Assembly (NCBI GenBank): GCA_018873225.1
Contig: JAEILZ010000010.1
Coordinates: 186,001-250,000, forward strand
Reading direction: 5' to 3'
Length of the DNA: 64,000 nucleotides
Origin: [Phialemoniopsis] sp. UDSM-2020
Taxonomy: Eukaryota > Ascomycota > Sordariomycetes > Thyridiales > Thyridiaceae
Numbering within the stretch: position 1 is the stretch's first letter; the number at the start of each line of letters is the position of its first letter. Positions 10,361 to 20,989 of this stretch are shown here, in pieces. A program made the translations under genes and the position numbers. The notes beneath the pieces were generated by a model, which did not search any database, was not told the DNA's origin, and was given only the letters and a program-made list of their open reading frames with translations.

Positions 10361-10881
10361 TCAATGCTTAACGGCCGGCTTCGCCCACACGGCGTAGTCT
10401 CTCTCCTTGACTATCTTGCCTTCGTCATTCCACTCAATTGTGCTCGCACTGAACAGTTTGCAGCGATCGCCCTTCTGATACGGCACGCCCGGCATCTCTT
10501 CTTTGAGCGTAAACTCAAATATGCATTCCCATACGCAAAAGTCCACGGCCCCTCGCACCGACGTTGTCGTCAATTTCATATCGCCAAACAGGGTGGCCAT
10601 CTGCTTGAACGCCTCTGCAAGTTGCTTCTTGTCCATGTTCAATGCCATTATGCCTGAGAGACTGTGGGTCAGTATGTTTGGTGAAATACCCGTCAGTTGC
10701 ATGATTGAGAGTTCATACCGTAGTCTGAATAGTCCAGACCTTCGTCGACAAAATATGACATGATGGTGACCAAGTCGCCGCCTTCCCATGCTGCTGTGTA
10801 CTTCATCATGCGGTCCCTCATTTCGGCCTCAGCGGCCTTGAGGTCTTCCAAGAACCCAGGGTTTTGCGTGGTGGTTGTCAT
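10361..10881 (-). CDS. Small NTF2/SnoaL-like protein
   Basis: Two exons on the minus strand (10881-10719 and 10653-10361) encode 151 residues. The 65-nt intron has donor GTATGA, branch TACTGAC and acceptor CTCTCAG, and splits a glycine codon (SDYG/IMAL). The start MTTTTQNPGFLEDLKAAEAE leads into an amphipathic helix, then TAAWEGGDLVTIMSYFVDEG and a C-terminal sheet with FCVWECIFEFTLKEE and KLFSASTIEWNDEGKI. This is the cone-like alpha+beta layout of the SnoaL/NTF2 superfamily, whose members include polyketide cyclases, isomerases and plain binding proteins. No catalytic role can be assigned. It is convergent with the binding-protein gene, 150 bp away. A similar but distinct NTF2-like gene lies at 29901-30386. 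Confidence 0.78.
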
Positions 10882-11983
10882 GTTGCGTACTTGAATCGAT
10901 AGGAAGTATCTGGAAGAAAAGCCTCACGGTTTATCAAAGGTATCTACGATTGTTTATATCGTTCAAAGTCGAAATTTTGATAGCCAGTTAAGCTGACTTG
11001 TGGAGAAGTCGGTGATGTATCAGTCGTCATCAGCATCATCTCCGCACCATGCTTCCCAATATGGCGACCCTATATGAGAGCAGTGAGAGGGGAAATGTCG
11101 ATCAGAACCTCCCCATTTCTTCAAATAGAACATATATGCCGATAGGTGTAGTGTCAGAGTCGTATGTAAAATGACAAGCTTATTCTATTGGATGGCTCAG
11201 ATTGACGTAGCAGTGAATTGCCGTGTCAGATTCCCGTATCCTGGCAAATGAAAAGTTCTACATGCACTTCACCTTTCAACAACATTCAGTCAAGTAAACA
11301 CCATGAATATCAGACAAGATATGCGGTTATGTATGTTCTACCGCTGGTCATAATCGCTTCTAATAAGGTACTTTATTTGATTACCGCCATATACATTGTG
11401 TAGAGACTTCCAATTACTATGTTGCCTGCACCGACTAGAAACTTTAGATTCAGGCTGCCTTACCTCACATTGCTATGGACCCAGGCAGTACATATTCTTG
11501 GTTGCACAAACACGAATGAAACAATGAGTGTGTGCAAGTATCCCGATAAGAGAACCTGGGTTGCACTCGCATCATCCCAATATGCGCAGTCTCTGATCCA
11601 GTCCGTCCATGTCACTTGTAGCGCGAGTTGCTGACCGGCAGCTTTCTTCTGATCTATGGTGGCATACTGACAACAATCTATTCGGGTTTCCGAAACGTGG
11701 TCGTTGCAAATGTGGTCGCCCTAAGAAACCAACTCATATGAGGAGTCCGGTAGTTGAGTTGAGCGAGTTCTGTTAGCCCGTCCGCGGTCCGGACACAAGA
11801 CAGGGGGGCTACTGCCGGAGATAGTTTGCGAATCGGATGGAAACAATATGCCGCAAGTCCCCATCTACAGCCCGTAAGTTTCTTTTCTTTCTACACAGAT
11901 CTTCATGCTGGCTGCTATATCACGAACATCATCAACTCAAGCAGCCAGATCAGCTTGTAGTGCGGTCATCAGAGCCCCTGAAC
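10882..11983. other. Intergenic region, 1.1 kb
   Basis: Divergent promoter region between the NTF2-like gene (minus) and the peptide transporter (plus). It is moderately AT-rich with only short open frames. I see no RNA gene or repeat. Confidence 0.55.
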
Positions 11984-14008
11984 ATGGCTGACATTGAGAA
12001 CGTGGTTATTGGAGCGCAGCAGATCCGACGGGGTGCACTCGATATCAGAATCCAAGAAGATGCGATTACACCGGGGAAGGAACACGAAGCGGCCCGCGAG
12101 CCTGAGAAGAAGTTGACTGGAGTTGAGTATCATCACCACCAACAGCATCCCCACGACAACAACGAATTCCCTACGGAGGAGGAACTGTACCTGCTCCGGC
12201 GCGTTCCAGATCGAATTCCCTTGAGTATCTACACCATCGCATTCGTTGAGCTCTGCGAGCGCTTCTCCTACTACGGTACCATCGCCGTCTTCACCAACTT
12301 CATACAATGGCCGCTGCCAAAGGGTTCCACCACCGGAGCTTCTGGAGGCTCGGGACAGCCCGGTGCTATGGGCTTCGGTCAGCGCGCCTCCACCGGTCTC
12401 ACGACATTCAACTCCTTCTGGGGTTACACAATGCCATTGCTTGGTGCTTGGATCGCCGATTCCTACCTCGGCCGGTACAAGACGATTGCCTGGGCCCTAG
12501 CGATTGACATCGCTGGCCATGCTGTGCTGTTCACGTCTGCCATGCCACCGGTCCTGAAGGAGCCTAAAGCTTCTATGGCGGCGTTTGTCATCGGCATTCT
12601 CGGCATGGGTATTGGGACCGGCGGCTTCAAGCCCAATGTCAACCCACTAATCATCGAGCAACTGCCGGCTGACCGAATGCGTGTGAAGACGCTCGACACC
12701 GGCGAGAGGGTCATTGTTGATCCGGCAGTGACTGCCTCGAGGGTGTACAACTACTTCTACCTGGTACGTACTGCACCTCATACCATGGCCGCATTTCTTC
12801 CGACTGACTGAAGACTTCCTAGTTCATCAATATGGGGGCGATGTTTGGCCAGCTTGGCATGGTGTACGCCGAGTACTATGTTGGCTTTTGGCTCTCCTTT
12901 CTTCTGCCGACCGTCATGCTATGCATCTGCCCTGCTGTCATGTTGTGGGGAAGGAAGCGATACCGCCGTGTGCCGCCAACAGGATCGGTTCTCGGCAAGG
13001 CATTAAAGTTGTTCTTCCTAGCTAATCGGACAAGGTGGTCTCTCAACCCAGTGACTACCTACAGAAGGCTTCATGACGGGACCTTCTGGGAAAATGTCAA
13101 GCCCTCGAGGTTCGCACCGGGCCTCAGACCTGACTGGATGACGTTCGACGACAACTGGGTTGAGGAGGTTCGACGAGGCTTTCATGCCTGTGCGGTGTTT
13201 CTGTGGTATCCGCTCTTCTGGGTCTGCTACAACCAGAGTATGTCTATGGATGTTTTGGATTATCAATCGTCTTGCTAACTTGCTCATTTGCAGTGACCAA
13301 CAACTTGATTTCCCAAGCAGCAGTCATGCAGCTCAATGGAATCCCCAACGATGTTCTTACCAATTTAAACCCAGTCACCCTGATGGTGCTCATCCCAGCT
13401 GTTGACCTCGGCTTCTATCCGCTCCTCCGCAAAATGCGCATCCGATTCACTCCCATAAAGCGGATTGCAACGGGCTATCTTGTGGCAGCCTGCGCCATGG
13501 TCTGGTCTGCCGTTGTGCAGCATTACATCTACCAGAAGAGCGAGTGCGGTCACTACGCTTCAGGAAATCTCCCGGATGGAGAACGTTGCGCTCCCGCCCC
13601 CATCACTGTCTGGGTTCAGTCCGGGTCCTACATCCTCATCGGCCTGTCCGAGATCTTTGCTCTCATCACAAGCCTCGAGTATGCCTACTCCAAGGCACCG
13701 GCCAACATGCGGTCCATGGTGCAGTCTATTTCGCTCTTCATGAACGCCATCGCGTCGGCGATCGGGTTTGCCCTTGTTTCGCTTTCTGCAGTAAGCGCTT
13801 CTCACCTCCCACTATGAGCTTCTCTCTATACTGAATCACGATCCAGGATCCCTTATTGGTATGGAATTATACGGTGGTGGCAATCCTTGCAGCCTTTGGC
13901 GGCCTATGCTTCTTTATTCAGTTCCGTAAGCTGGACAAACAGGAGGATCAGCTAAACAACCTCCCGAAAGGAAACTTTAGGACGAATGCCCAAGTTGATG
14001 AGAGCTAA
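11984..14008 (+). CDS. POT/PTR2-family proton-coupled oligopeptide transporter
   Basis: Four exons (11984-12763, 12823-13237, 13294-13790, 13847-14008) encode 617 residues. The three introns of 56-59 nt have normal splice sites; the second splits the Met codon in CYNQ/MTNN. It is a 12-TM plasma-membrane importer of di- and tripeptides. Family marks are FVELCERFSYYG in the first membrane segment, WIADSYLGRYKTI, GILGMGIGTGGFKPNVNP, the FYLFINMGAMFG joint and FWVCYNQMTNNLISQA. A hydrophilic N-terminal tail with a His-rich stretch (VEYHHHQQH) precedes the membrane part. An in-frame ATG at 11837 would add 49 residues of unlikely character, so 11984 is preferred. It may be a bystander nutrient transporter or may serve the surrounding cluster. 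Confidence 0.95.
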
Positions 14009-14164
14009 GAGGCGTTGACGTGTGCGGTTTCTCAGCCTGTGAGCTGATTGTCATGTAGTTTCTTTGTCTTGTTATGCAATTGTTGTCTCTTTCTCTCTTC
14101 ATTGCGTTCACTCCTGAAGTAATGTATAATCCAAGGTCAACTCCTTCAGAGCCCAATCTTATTG

Positions 14165-15010
14165 CTATTTCCAGGCTAGAATTTCCGCCTGCAACGCGAC
14201 ATACCATGCACCGTCGTCTTGTGCCCATCTGCCAAGTGCCACTCTGACTTGCTCTATCTCATCATCCGAAACGCCAGCGGCAGTCCAGCTAGCTCGATAC
14301 GGATCTCCTACAGCTAGTTTGGCCCTTGATCGGTCTGCATACCACTCACGTTCTGCCTTGCTGGAGTAGACGGTCGTGCCGGCTCCGACCCGGACCTTGC
14401 CCGCCACGGCATCGAACCCGACCGCGCTGTACAGAGCCGGCATCTCGCCGCCCGGCAAAGGGAACTCGTCTTGACCGCTGCCGGCAGCCCGGGCTTTGAC
14501 CCCGTACCTGGTCATCAGGTTGTCAGGGTTGTGCACGCGGGGGAAGAAGTGCAGCTCCGCCCCGTCACGCGTGGCGCAGATACCGCCCGGCTTGAGCACG
14601 CGGCGCATCTCTGAGAGGGCCCGATGGCGCATCTGCGCGGATGCAAGGTGCGGAAAAAGTTGCGAACTGAACACGATGTCGAATGTGTCGTCCGCGAACG
14701 GGAGCCCCGCTAACAAATCGGCTTTCTGCAAGGTGACGTTGCTGGGTCGCGGCTGGAGCTTGCTGAGGTGATCACTGGCAAGTGATAGCACGTCGTCCGA
14801 GATGTCGATTCCGACAACGGATCCTTGGGGCACGAGTCCTGCGAATCCGGCGGTGATCGTGCCTGGGCCGCACCCGACGTCGAGGATACGGTCGGTGGGC
14901 TTGATATGTGGCAGGAGGAAAGCCGCGTCGGAGTGGATGGTCCGGGATGCATGACTGGCCACCGTTGCCGCCGAGTAGCCCTGCGTATAATTACTTGTCT
15001 GTGTGGACAT
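14165..15010 (-). CDS. Class I SAM-dependent methyltransferase
   Basis: Intronless, 281 residues. Motif I ILDVGCGPGTITAGFA (about 42-57), an acidic motif II in SVVGIDISDDV, motif III around KADLLAGLPFADDTFDIV and LSEMRRVLKPGG put it in the UbiE/Methyltransf_11 type. It transfers methyl from S-adenosylmethionine to a small molecule, possibly the product of the neighbouring FAD monooxygenase, which is on the same strand 386 bp upstream. The acceptor cannot be predicted. The start ATG at 15010 gives the usual short N-terminal helix before motif I. It is convergent with the peptide transporter (157 bp between stops). Three CTCCG boxes lie about 100 bp upstream of the start. Confidence 0.92.
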   Translation of the reverse strand: MSTQTSNYTQGYSAATVASHASRTIHSDAAFLLPHIKPTDRILDVGCGPGTITAGFAGLVPQGSVVGIDISDDVLSLASDHLSKLQPRPSNVTLQKADLLAGLPFADDTFDIVFSSQLFPHLASAQMRHRALSEMRRVLKPGGICATRDGAELHFFPRVHNPDNLMTRYGVKARAAGSGQDEFPLPGGEMPALYSAVGFDAVAGKVRVGAGTTVYSSKAEREWYADRSRAKLAVGDPYRASWTAAGVSDDEIEQVRVALGRWAQDDGAWYVALQAEILAWK

Positions 15011-15396
15011 TTTCTAATAGTGAAAGGTTGATGGTTTATTGAGCTCTCAGGATGGAGTCGTGTGAAGAGGATCAGCCGTGTTTGAGATGACATGACGTGG
15101 TCCGCCTTCTCAGCTCCGTCAACTCCGCTCAACTCCGGACGGAAGTGGACCGCCCTCCCGGTCAATCCCGCCTGCTCTTCACACCACACAAAAGTTTCAA
15201 CCCGAGTCCAAGGAGCGAGTTTCTTGGACTCAGAATATCATATACATAACCTCGAGCTACGTAGGAAAGAGTTTTGTTTGACAGAGGATTCGATATGGCT
15301 AATACGTATATTGATCTCATATTGCACTTAGATATTGGTATCACCCCTCCAATTAAACCCAAAATATTCGCATCGTTGAGATGGCTCGGACTACAT
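15011..15396. promoter_or_regulatory. Methyltransferase upstream region with three spaced CTCCG boxes
   Basis: At 15114, 15123 and 15133 the + strand carries CTCCG three times with 9-10 base steps, the last running into CTCCGGACGG. On the gene strand these are CGGAG boxes. CGG-type half-sites are what Zn2Cys6 regulators bind, so this could be an operator for the methyltransferase; that is inference. The rest up to 15396 is the 3' flank of the FAD monooxygenase, and I see nothing else in it. Confidence 0.35.
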
Positions 15397-17119
15397 TCAG
15401 GGGTATGAACCTCTTCCAGGACTAGTTTGGAAGAAGTGCTTGGGTAAGGTGAACGACGGACTGATCACTCTTAGGTGGCTCAGGGTGTCCTGAACAACAT
15501 CGTACCCAAAGTTGTGATCAAAAAACTCCTCTGGACAGGCTTCAAAGTGTTTCGTCAGCATTATTTCGATAGGACAACTATCGTGCTCGTCTTGGCACTT
15601 ACTTGGCACTTTATCAGCAGGCATGAAACTCGAGGCTTCTTTACGGATAAGTTCAGGTTCATCCTGGCCGGCGTTGCTGAACATTTGAATGACGCTGGCT
15701 CTGTTCCTCCGGATCTTCTCATAAAGCTGGAGCCTCTCGGCGGCGTTCTCTTTCATGGCGCCAGCGAGGACCATCCCTAATACTACACCGTCTTCAATGC
15801 CCTGCGCACCCCCTTGTCCCTGATCTGCAGCGTATTAGCTATATGTTGGCGCGCGCGGATCGTGGCACCTACGAGGAAGCATCGGATGTGCTGCATCCCC
15901 TGACAAAGCCATCCTTCCTTTGGTCCAAGTAGATATCGGGGGTCGAAAGAGCAGAGCCCACTGCTTGATATCTGTCGCCTTACTGGATGCTATCGATAAA
16001 TATGCGGACGTCTTAATTGGGACCAGCCTGCAGGCCAGCGAGGTATGTTGCTTGTAGGTGGTGGTGTCAAGACTGAAAAGCAGATACTACGTACCTAATG
16101 ACGGCAAGAAGATCGGGATGAAAATCTGCATATCTTTCCAGCATCTTTGTTTGATCTACCGAAGCTTGCCAATCTGTGAAACGGGGATCAGTCACGAGGC
16201 CTATTACATAAAATCTAGTTTGTATGCTTGTCACTGACCTTCCTTCTTCATCATGTCCATATCTTCCTGGTGAAAAATGGCGACAAAGTTGTGCACCTCG
16301 TTGCTAGCTTTACGTCAACAGCTTAACTTGAGAAGTGCGTAGGTCGACTTACTTCCGGCAAGGATAGGATACAATCCTCTTCAGGTCCCCGACAAAGAAC
16401 TTCATGCACCCCTTACCGTAGCGATTGTAGAACTGTGTCGTCGCGTCTGCCTCAAGCTCGGCAGCCGGAATAAGGAAACGATAGCAAAAGTTGTACATGT
16501 CCTTGGAAGGCTCGGGTGGATTGGGTCTTCCGAGCACCACCTCCACTGCAATGGTGTGCAAGCCATCTGCGGCGATGACAATATCTCCCTTGACCGTCTT
16601 TCCATTCGCCAACGTTATAGACGGCTCTTCGGGGTCCTAAGCAAAAGTCAGATTCTCAAGTTCTAGACGAGGTCAATGGGGCCTGCGGATTGGTCACGGG
16701 CGACGAACATATTCCACCACTTCAGACTTCAGTATGATGGTAGCAGGGCTGCCGGGTCCATCAGGCTCAGTTGCCACTCTCTTCAGCTCTTCGTGCAAGT
16801 CGACACGATGGGCTAGATACCAAGGTGCACCACACTGTATAGGAATCTGGGCCTCGGTAGTCCCGACGTGAAAGCGCTCCAGAGTCTTTGCGTTTGCACG
16901 AAAGCTTGACTGGGTGGTGACGAATCTGGCCCCGTTAGGATCCAGGCCCCATGCTAGGAGAGCACGAGAGGCGTTGGGGGGAACATGGATGGCTGCGCCC
17001 ACTTCATTGTGGAAAGCCGAGCGTTCGTAAACAGAGACAGTATGGCCTGCGCGGCGCAAGGCAATGGCCGCTGTTAGCCCGGCAATTCCTCCTCCGACAA
17101 TCAAGATTTGTAAAGACAT
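15397..17119 (-). CDS. FAD-dependent monooxygenase, salicylate-hydroxylase-like
   Basis: Seven exons on the minus strand: 17119-16709, 16636-16353, 16303-16239, 16173-16095, 15982-15873, 15824-15603, 15530-15397; 434 residues. Introns are 48-112 nt. The first has a weak donor GTTCGT, chosen because it alone joins VVEY to DPEEPSITL in frame. It is a class A flavoprotein that hydroxylates aromatic or related rings with NAD(P)H and O2. The dinucleotide motif is [14 protein letters not shown] near residue 5, the second FAD motif [10 protein letters not shown], and the GD motif [18 protein letters not shown], whose His is formed across the fifth intron. No break is found. It forms a same-strand pair with the methyltransferase, a common oxidise-then-methylate arrangement. 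The final 30 residues after DVVQDTL are the least certain part. Confidence 0.9.
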
Positions 17120-17877
17120 TTTGCTGTGGATACCTCAATGGTTTGACTGCGATATCAATACAATGGTGAACGAGATGAGGGTTAGAACGCGTGCCAGCCA
17201 AGTAGAAGACTGCAGCACCGTCAAGCCATGGGAAGTATAATATGCCATCGGACATTATTCCCTGACGAGGACACAACGGTTCATCTAGCTTGGACCCATA
17301 CGCGCCACATGAATAATGACCTCCAATGTTTAAGCGAGCTTGTTCTTAGACCCAGCTCGCGGATATCGCGAGATGAGTCGATGGGGTGGCACAGCTGCAG
17401 GAGAGCGCATTGCATGAGAGGGTTGCAATGGTGCAGGGATGCGCTGTTGAGCTGAGTTCCAGAACCCTGGCTCTTAACAAGCAAGCAGGGTCCATGCTTC
17501 AGCCCCGGGGCGGAAGCCAACCCGGAAGATGGGGGCGCACCAACAGCAGCTGCATGCGCCGGGGTCAGGTCCGGAATTGTTGGTCGGCAACCCGGTCTCG
17601 AGGCATGCGCGCGGGAGAGCCCAGAGACAGGAGAGAAAAATGGCACAGTAGCATCCATTTCAAATCGTACGTTTTTGTTCCAAGCGTGCCTGCAAACATC
17701 CTACACCTTGCCTCCATGATTCACAGGGGTTGTGCATTGGGCCAGGTCATGCCGATGTCTTTTGGAGCAGGCGAAAGTACTCAAGTCTGAAAACTCAAGC
17801 TTCCTCTCATATTCACTGCTTTCTCTGTTGCACTATCCAGAAGCTAGATTCGGAACCCCGAACCAACTCGATCCGTC
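17120..17877. other. Intergenic divergent promoter region
   Basis: 0.76 kb between the FAD monooxygenase (minus) and the MFS transporter (plus), so a shared upstream region. It is GC-rich in the middle (17480-17620). No convincing gene or repeat is seen. Confidence 0.55.
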
Positions 17878-19845
17878 ATGACAATGGCCGCCTCTGAGTC
17901 GCCGCAGACTGCTGATTCAATCACCCAACACCCAGAGTCAAGCTCTAGCTATGCCCGGGAGAAGGGAGCAGTTGACACATTTGAGGACGAATTAGTACCT
18001 CATATGCATGCGAGAACCTTCCTGGTTGTATTTGCCGTCTGCTTCATTTACTTTGCTCAATTGATCAATGTCGTCGGCGCAGGGGCGGTAAGTCAAGCAC
18101 AGCCTCAAGGAGGACACCGAACAACACAGACTGACGACCAGAGTAGCAAACACAAACAATCATCGCCGCCATAGGGGGCAGCGCCGAGAGCGTCTGGCCG
18201 ACGTCCACTATTGCCATTCTCACAGTCGTCCTATCGCCCATCGTCTCGCAGGCTGCCGACTACTGGGGCCGAAGATGGTTCCTCATCGTCCTTACATTAT
18301 GTGGTGTTGTTGGCTCAATCGTGGTTGCGCGAGCTGAGACGATGGGCATGGCCATTGCAGGCTTCACCGTCACGGGCATCTCCTATGGGGCGCAGCCACT
18401 CCTGCACGCTGTCGCTTCCGAAGTCCTGCCTCGTATATATCGACCATGGGCACAGGCAGTGACCAATCTTTCTGCTGCTCTTGGAGGGACCGTTGCCCTT
18501 CTCGCGGGTGGCGCAATGACCAGGAACCACAACGCCGAGGGCTTCAGAAACTATTGGTACTTGGCCACAGCCGTCTACTTCGTTGCCACAGCGCTTACCG
18601 CCGTTCTGTACAATCCCCCAAAGACAGACAAGCAGCTCAACTTCAGCATGGCAGAGAAGCTAGGAAAGCTCGACTGGCTGGGGTACTTCCTCCTCTCATC
18701 TGGTCTGGTCCTCTTCTGCATGGGCCTCTCGTGGTCACAAAATCCGTACCCTTGGTTAGATCCACATCCGTCGGCGACCTTTGCTGCAGGCATGGCTCTG
18801 ATCACCAGTCTGATCGTGTACGAAGTGTGGTTCAAGAAGGACGGCATGCTGCATCACGGCCTCTTCACCAACAGGAACTTCCCGATCGCTTTGCTTTGCG
18901 TCTTCGTCGAAGGACTTGTGTTCTTCGCCGCAAACAACTACTTCGCCTTTGAAATGAGTGTCCTCTACGAGACGGACTCGCTGCGAACTGGCCTGCGCTA
19001 CAGCATCAATATGATCGTATACGGCATCAGCGCCATCTTTGCAGGATTCTACTGCTCTACCACCAAGAATGTCCGTTGGCCGGCTGTCTTCGCCTTCGTC
19101 TCAATGATTGTTTTCTTCGTCTTGATGGCAACTGCAACTCCCTCAGACGTGAGTTCTCGCAACGTATGGGGATATCCAGTCTTTCTTGGTATTGGACTTG
19201 GAGTATGTCTCTGCGCTTTGGTCACAGTGGCTCAATTGTCTACACCACGCGACCTGATTGCCATCACCAGTGGGTTGATGATCGGAATGCGTTCTCTAGG
19301 CGGATCTATCGGCCTCGCCATTTGTAAGTCTTTCCTTGGACTTCTCGCCCTAGGCTAGGGCTTCGATGTTGACTAACACCGTGTGTTTCTCTGTATAGAT
19401 AATGCGATCTTTACGGGCGAGCTTAGCCATGATTTGGGCCCGAATATTGCTGCAGCAGTCATCCCGCTCGGTTTGCCGGAAACCTCGCTCAGTTCGTTCA
19501 TTTCGGCTCTCTCATCCCAAAACACCACTGTTCTTATGGCTGTTCCTGGAGTCTCTCCCGAAATTATCCAGGCCGGGGCTGGCGCCCTTTTGAACACGTA
19601 CAGTGTTGCCTTCCGGTGGGTGTGGACCGCCGCTGGTGCGTTCACAGTTGTTGCCGCAATTTGTACGCCATCTCTGTCACCTTTTGATCTTCCCTGCGGT
19701 TTTATGCTAACCCTCCTCTTCTGTAATAGCTGCAGTCTTCTTAGTAGACCCGAAGAAGGAGTTCAACAACCACATCGATGCCCCAGCTGAGAAACAAGAA
19801 GAACTCTACGGACACGCCGAAAGTTCTCCACAACTTCACGCTTGA
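17878..19845 (+). CDS. MFS transporter, TRI12/siderophore-pump type (14 TM)
   Basis: Four exons (17878-18087, 18147-19323, 19399-19662, 19730-19845) give 588 residues; introns of 59, 75 and 67 nt with normal signals. It is a plasma-membrane major-facilitator exporter of the fungal TRI12-like group, which includes trichothecene efflux pumps and siderophore carriers. Seen: a 45-residue polar N-terminus, first helix FLVVFAVCFIYFAQLINVV, GGSAESVWPTSTIA, the MFS signature in QAADYWGRRWF, GISYGAQPLLHAVASEVLPR, and late helices with SGLMIGMRSLGGSIGLA. The sites of all introns fall between or inside membrane segments as is usual. In this context it is the likely export pump of the metabolite locus (inference). 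A 50-base relic of a related transporter gene occurs at 23281. Confidence 0.95.
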
Positions 19846-20989
19846 ATTCTGGTCATGAATCATCTGTCAATAACACCTGGTCAGCTCCTTCTGTGGTTGC
19901 AGTTCACTAATCAAGGTCCTACGTGACTAGACAGTGGCAAGGTATCGGTATCTTTTTAAATGACACACCAACTGCCCCTACATAGAAAACAACAGTCCTC
20001 TAATTCAAGTATTCACTATCGAGAGTCTTGCCAGGCCTGTTTCTCTGTGCGTGCAACCTGCTCTGAGTGTTTTACTCTGTATCGCAACTAAGCTACCTAC
20101 GGAGGGTGCGGGATTGATTCTCAAACCCCATGACGAGACTTGCATCTTCTCAGGCAGATCAGTGTGTTTCATTGGTTGCCTGACCATCTCTGTACATCTT
20201 CCCCACCCATGGTAACACATTCTTGCAATGCTTAGGTTGCAGAATTGTGGCATGGCACGTAAAGTTTGGATCAAGTTTGCTTCCGGTCCTGCTTTTTTGG
20301 CCAAACCAAGATTGACCGTGGGATGGGCTGTAAACCGATGCGCACAACCCTACTTCGGAAGAGTGCCGCATACCTGGTCCTGTCGCATCTTTGCAGGGGA
20401 TCCTGGAATTATTTGTGAATCGCGAGAAAAGCCTGGTCACAGAAGATGCACGATGGTTGTTGGTTCGGAAAACTTTCCACATGAGGCTAGTACACAATTT
20501 CTTGAGACTAGGTACAGCTTCCACACGAGTGTCTTACCGGGTTTGGTTGCATACCCTGAAAACCCGAGGCGAGCGGCACAACAACATCTCGGAACGACCT
20601 TGATGCCGAATGTTGAACTGAGAGTGCCACTGGAAAGAGCAAAACTTGTTGGTTGGAGAAGGATCCAGCCACAGTGGATATCAGACTCTCCAGTGGTGCA
20701 GGGCTGGGAAGCCCAATGCCACCATGCTCTGCCCTTCCGAGAGGCTCAATATTGACAGACCCATGCGTGGCACATGTGTTGCAGGAGGGCTCTGGACCGC
20801 CGGAATGGCGTGTTTGCGTTCGAAAACAGGATACACAGCAAATGGCGTTTCAATTCTTCTGACTCTATAAGTGAGGCAGGCACATCCGCTCGACCTCCTC
20901 AGCTGTGGTCACCACCAGCGAGGAAGAGAGAGTCACTCGTCTTGTCATCAAACACACTCTTTTCCGGAAGATCTCAGAATCAAGTCATC
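19846..20989. other. Intergenic region, 1.1 kb
   Basis: No supported gene. The longest open frame (20228-20755, + strand) has no recognisable domain, no clear splice partners and a composition like noncoding DNA, so it is not annotated. The region holds the transporter 3' end and the receptor promoter. Confidence 0.5.

Noticed and set aside
11874..11903. Intron in the 5' leader of the peptide transporter (GTAAGT ... CACAG)
   Set aside because: Donor and acceptor are only about 25 nt apart, too short for a spliceosomal intron; treated as leader sequence.
20228..20755. 175-codon open frame on the + strand
   Set aside because: No motif, no splice partners, noncoding-like residue mix and overlapping open frames in other phases; chance open frame in a spacer.
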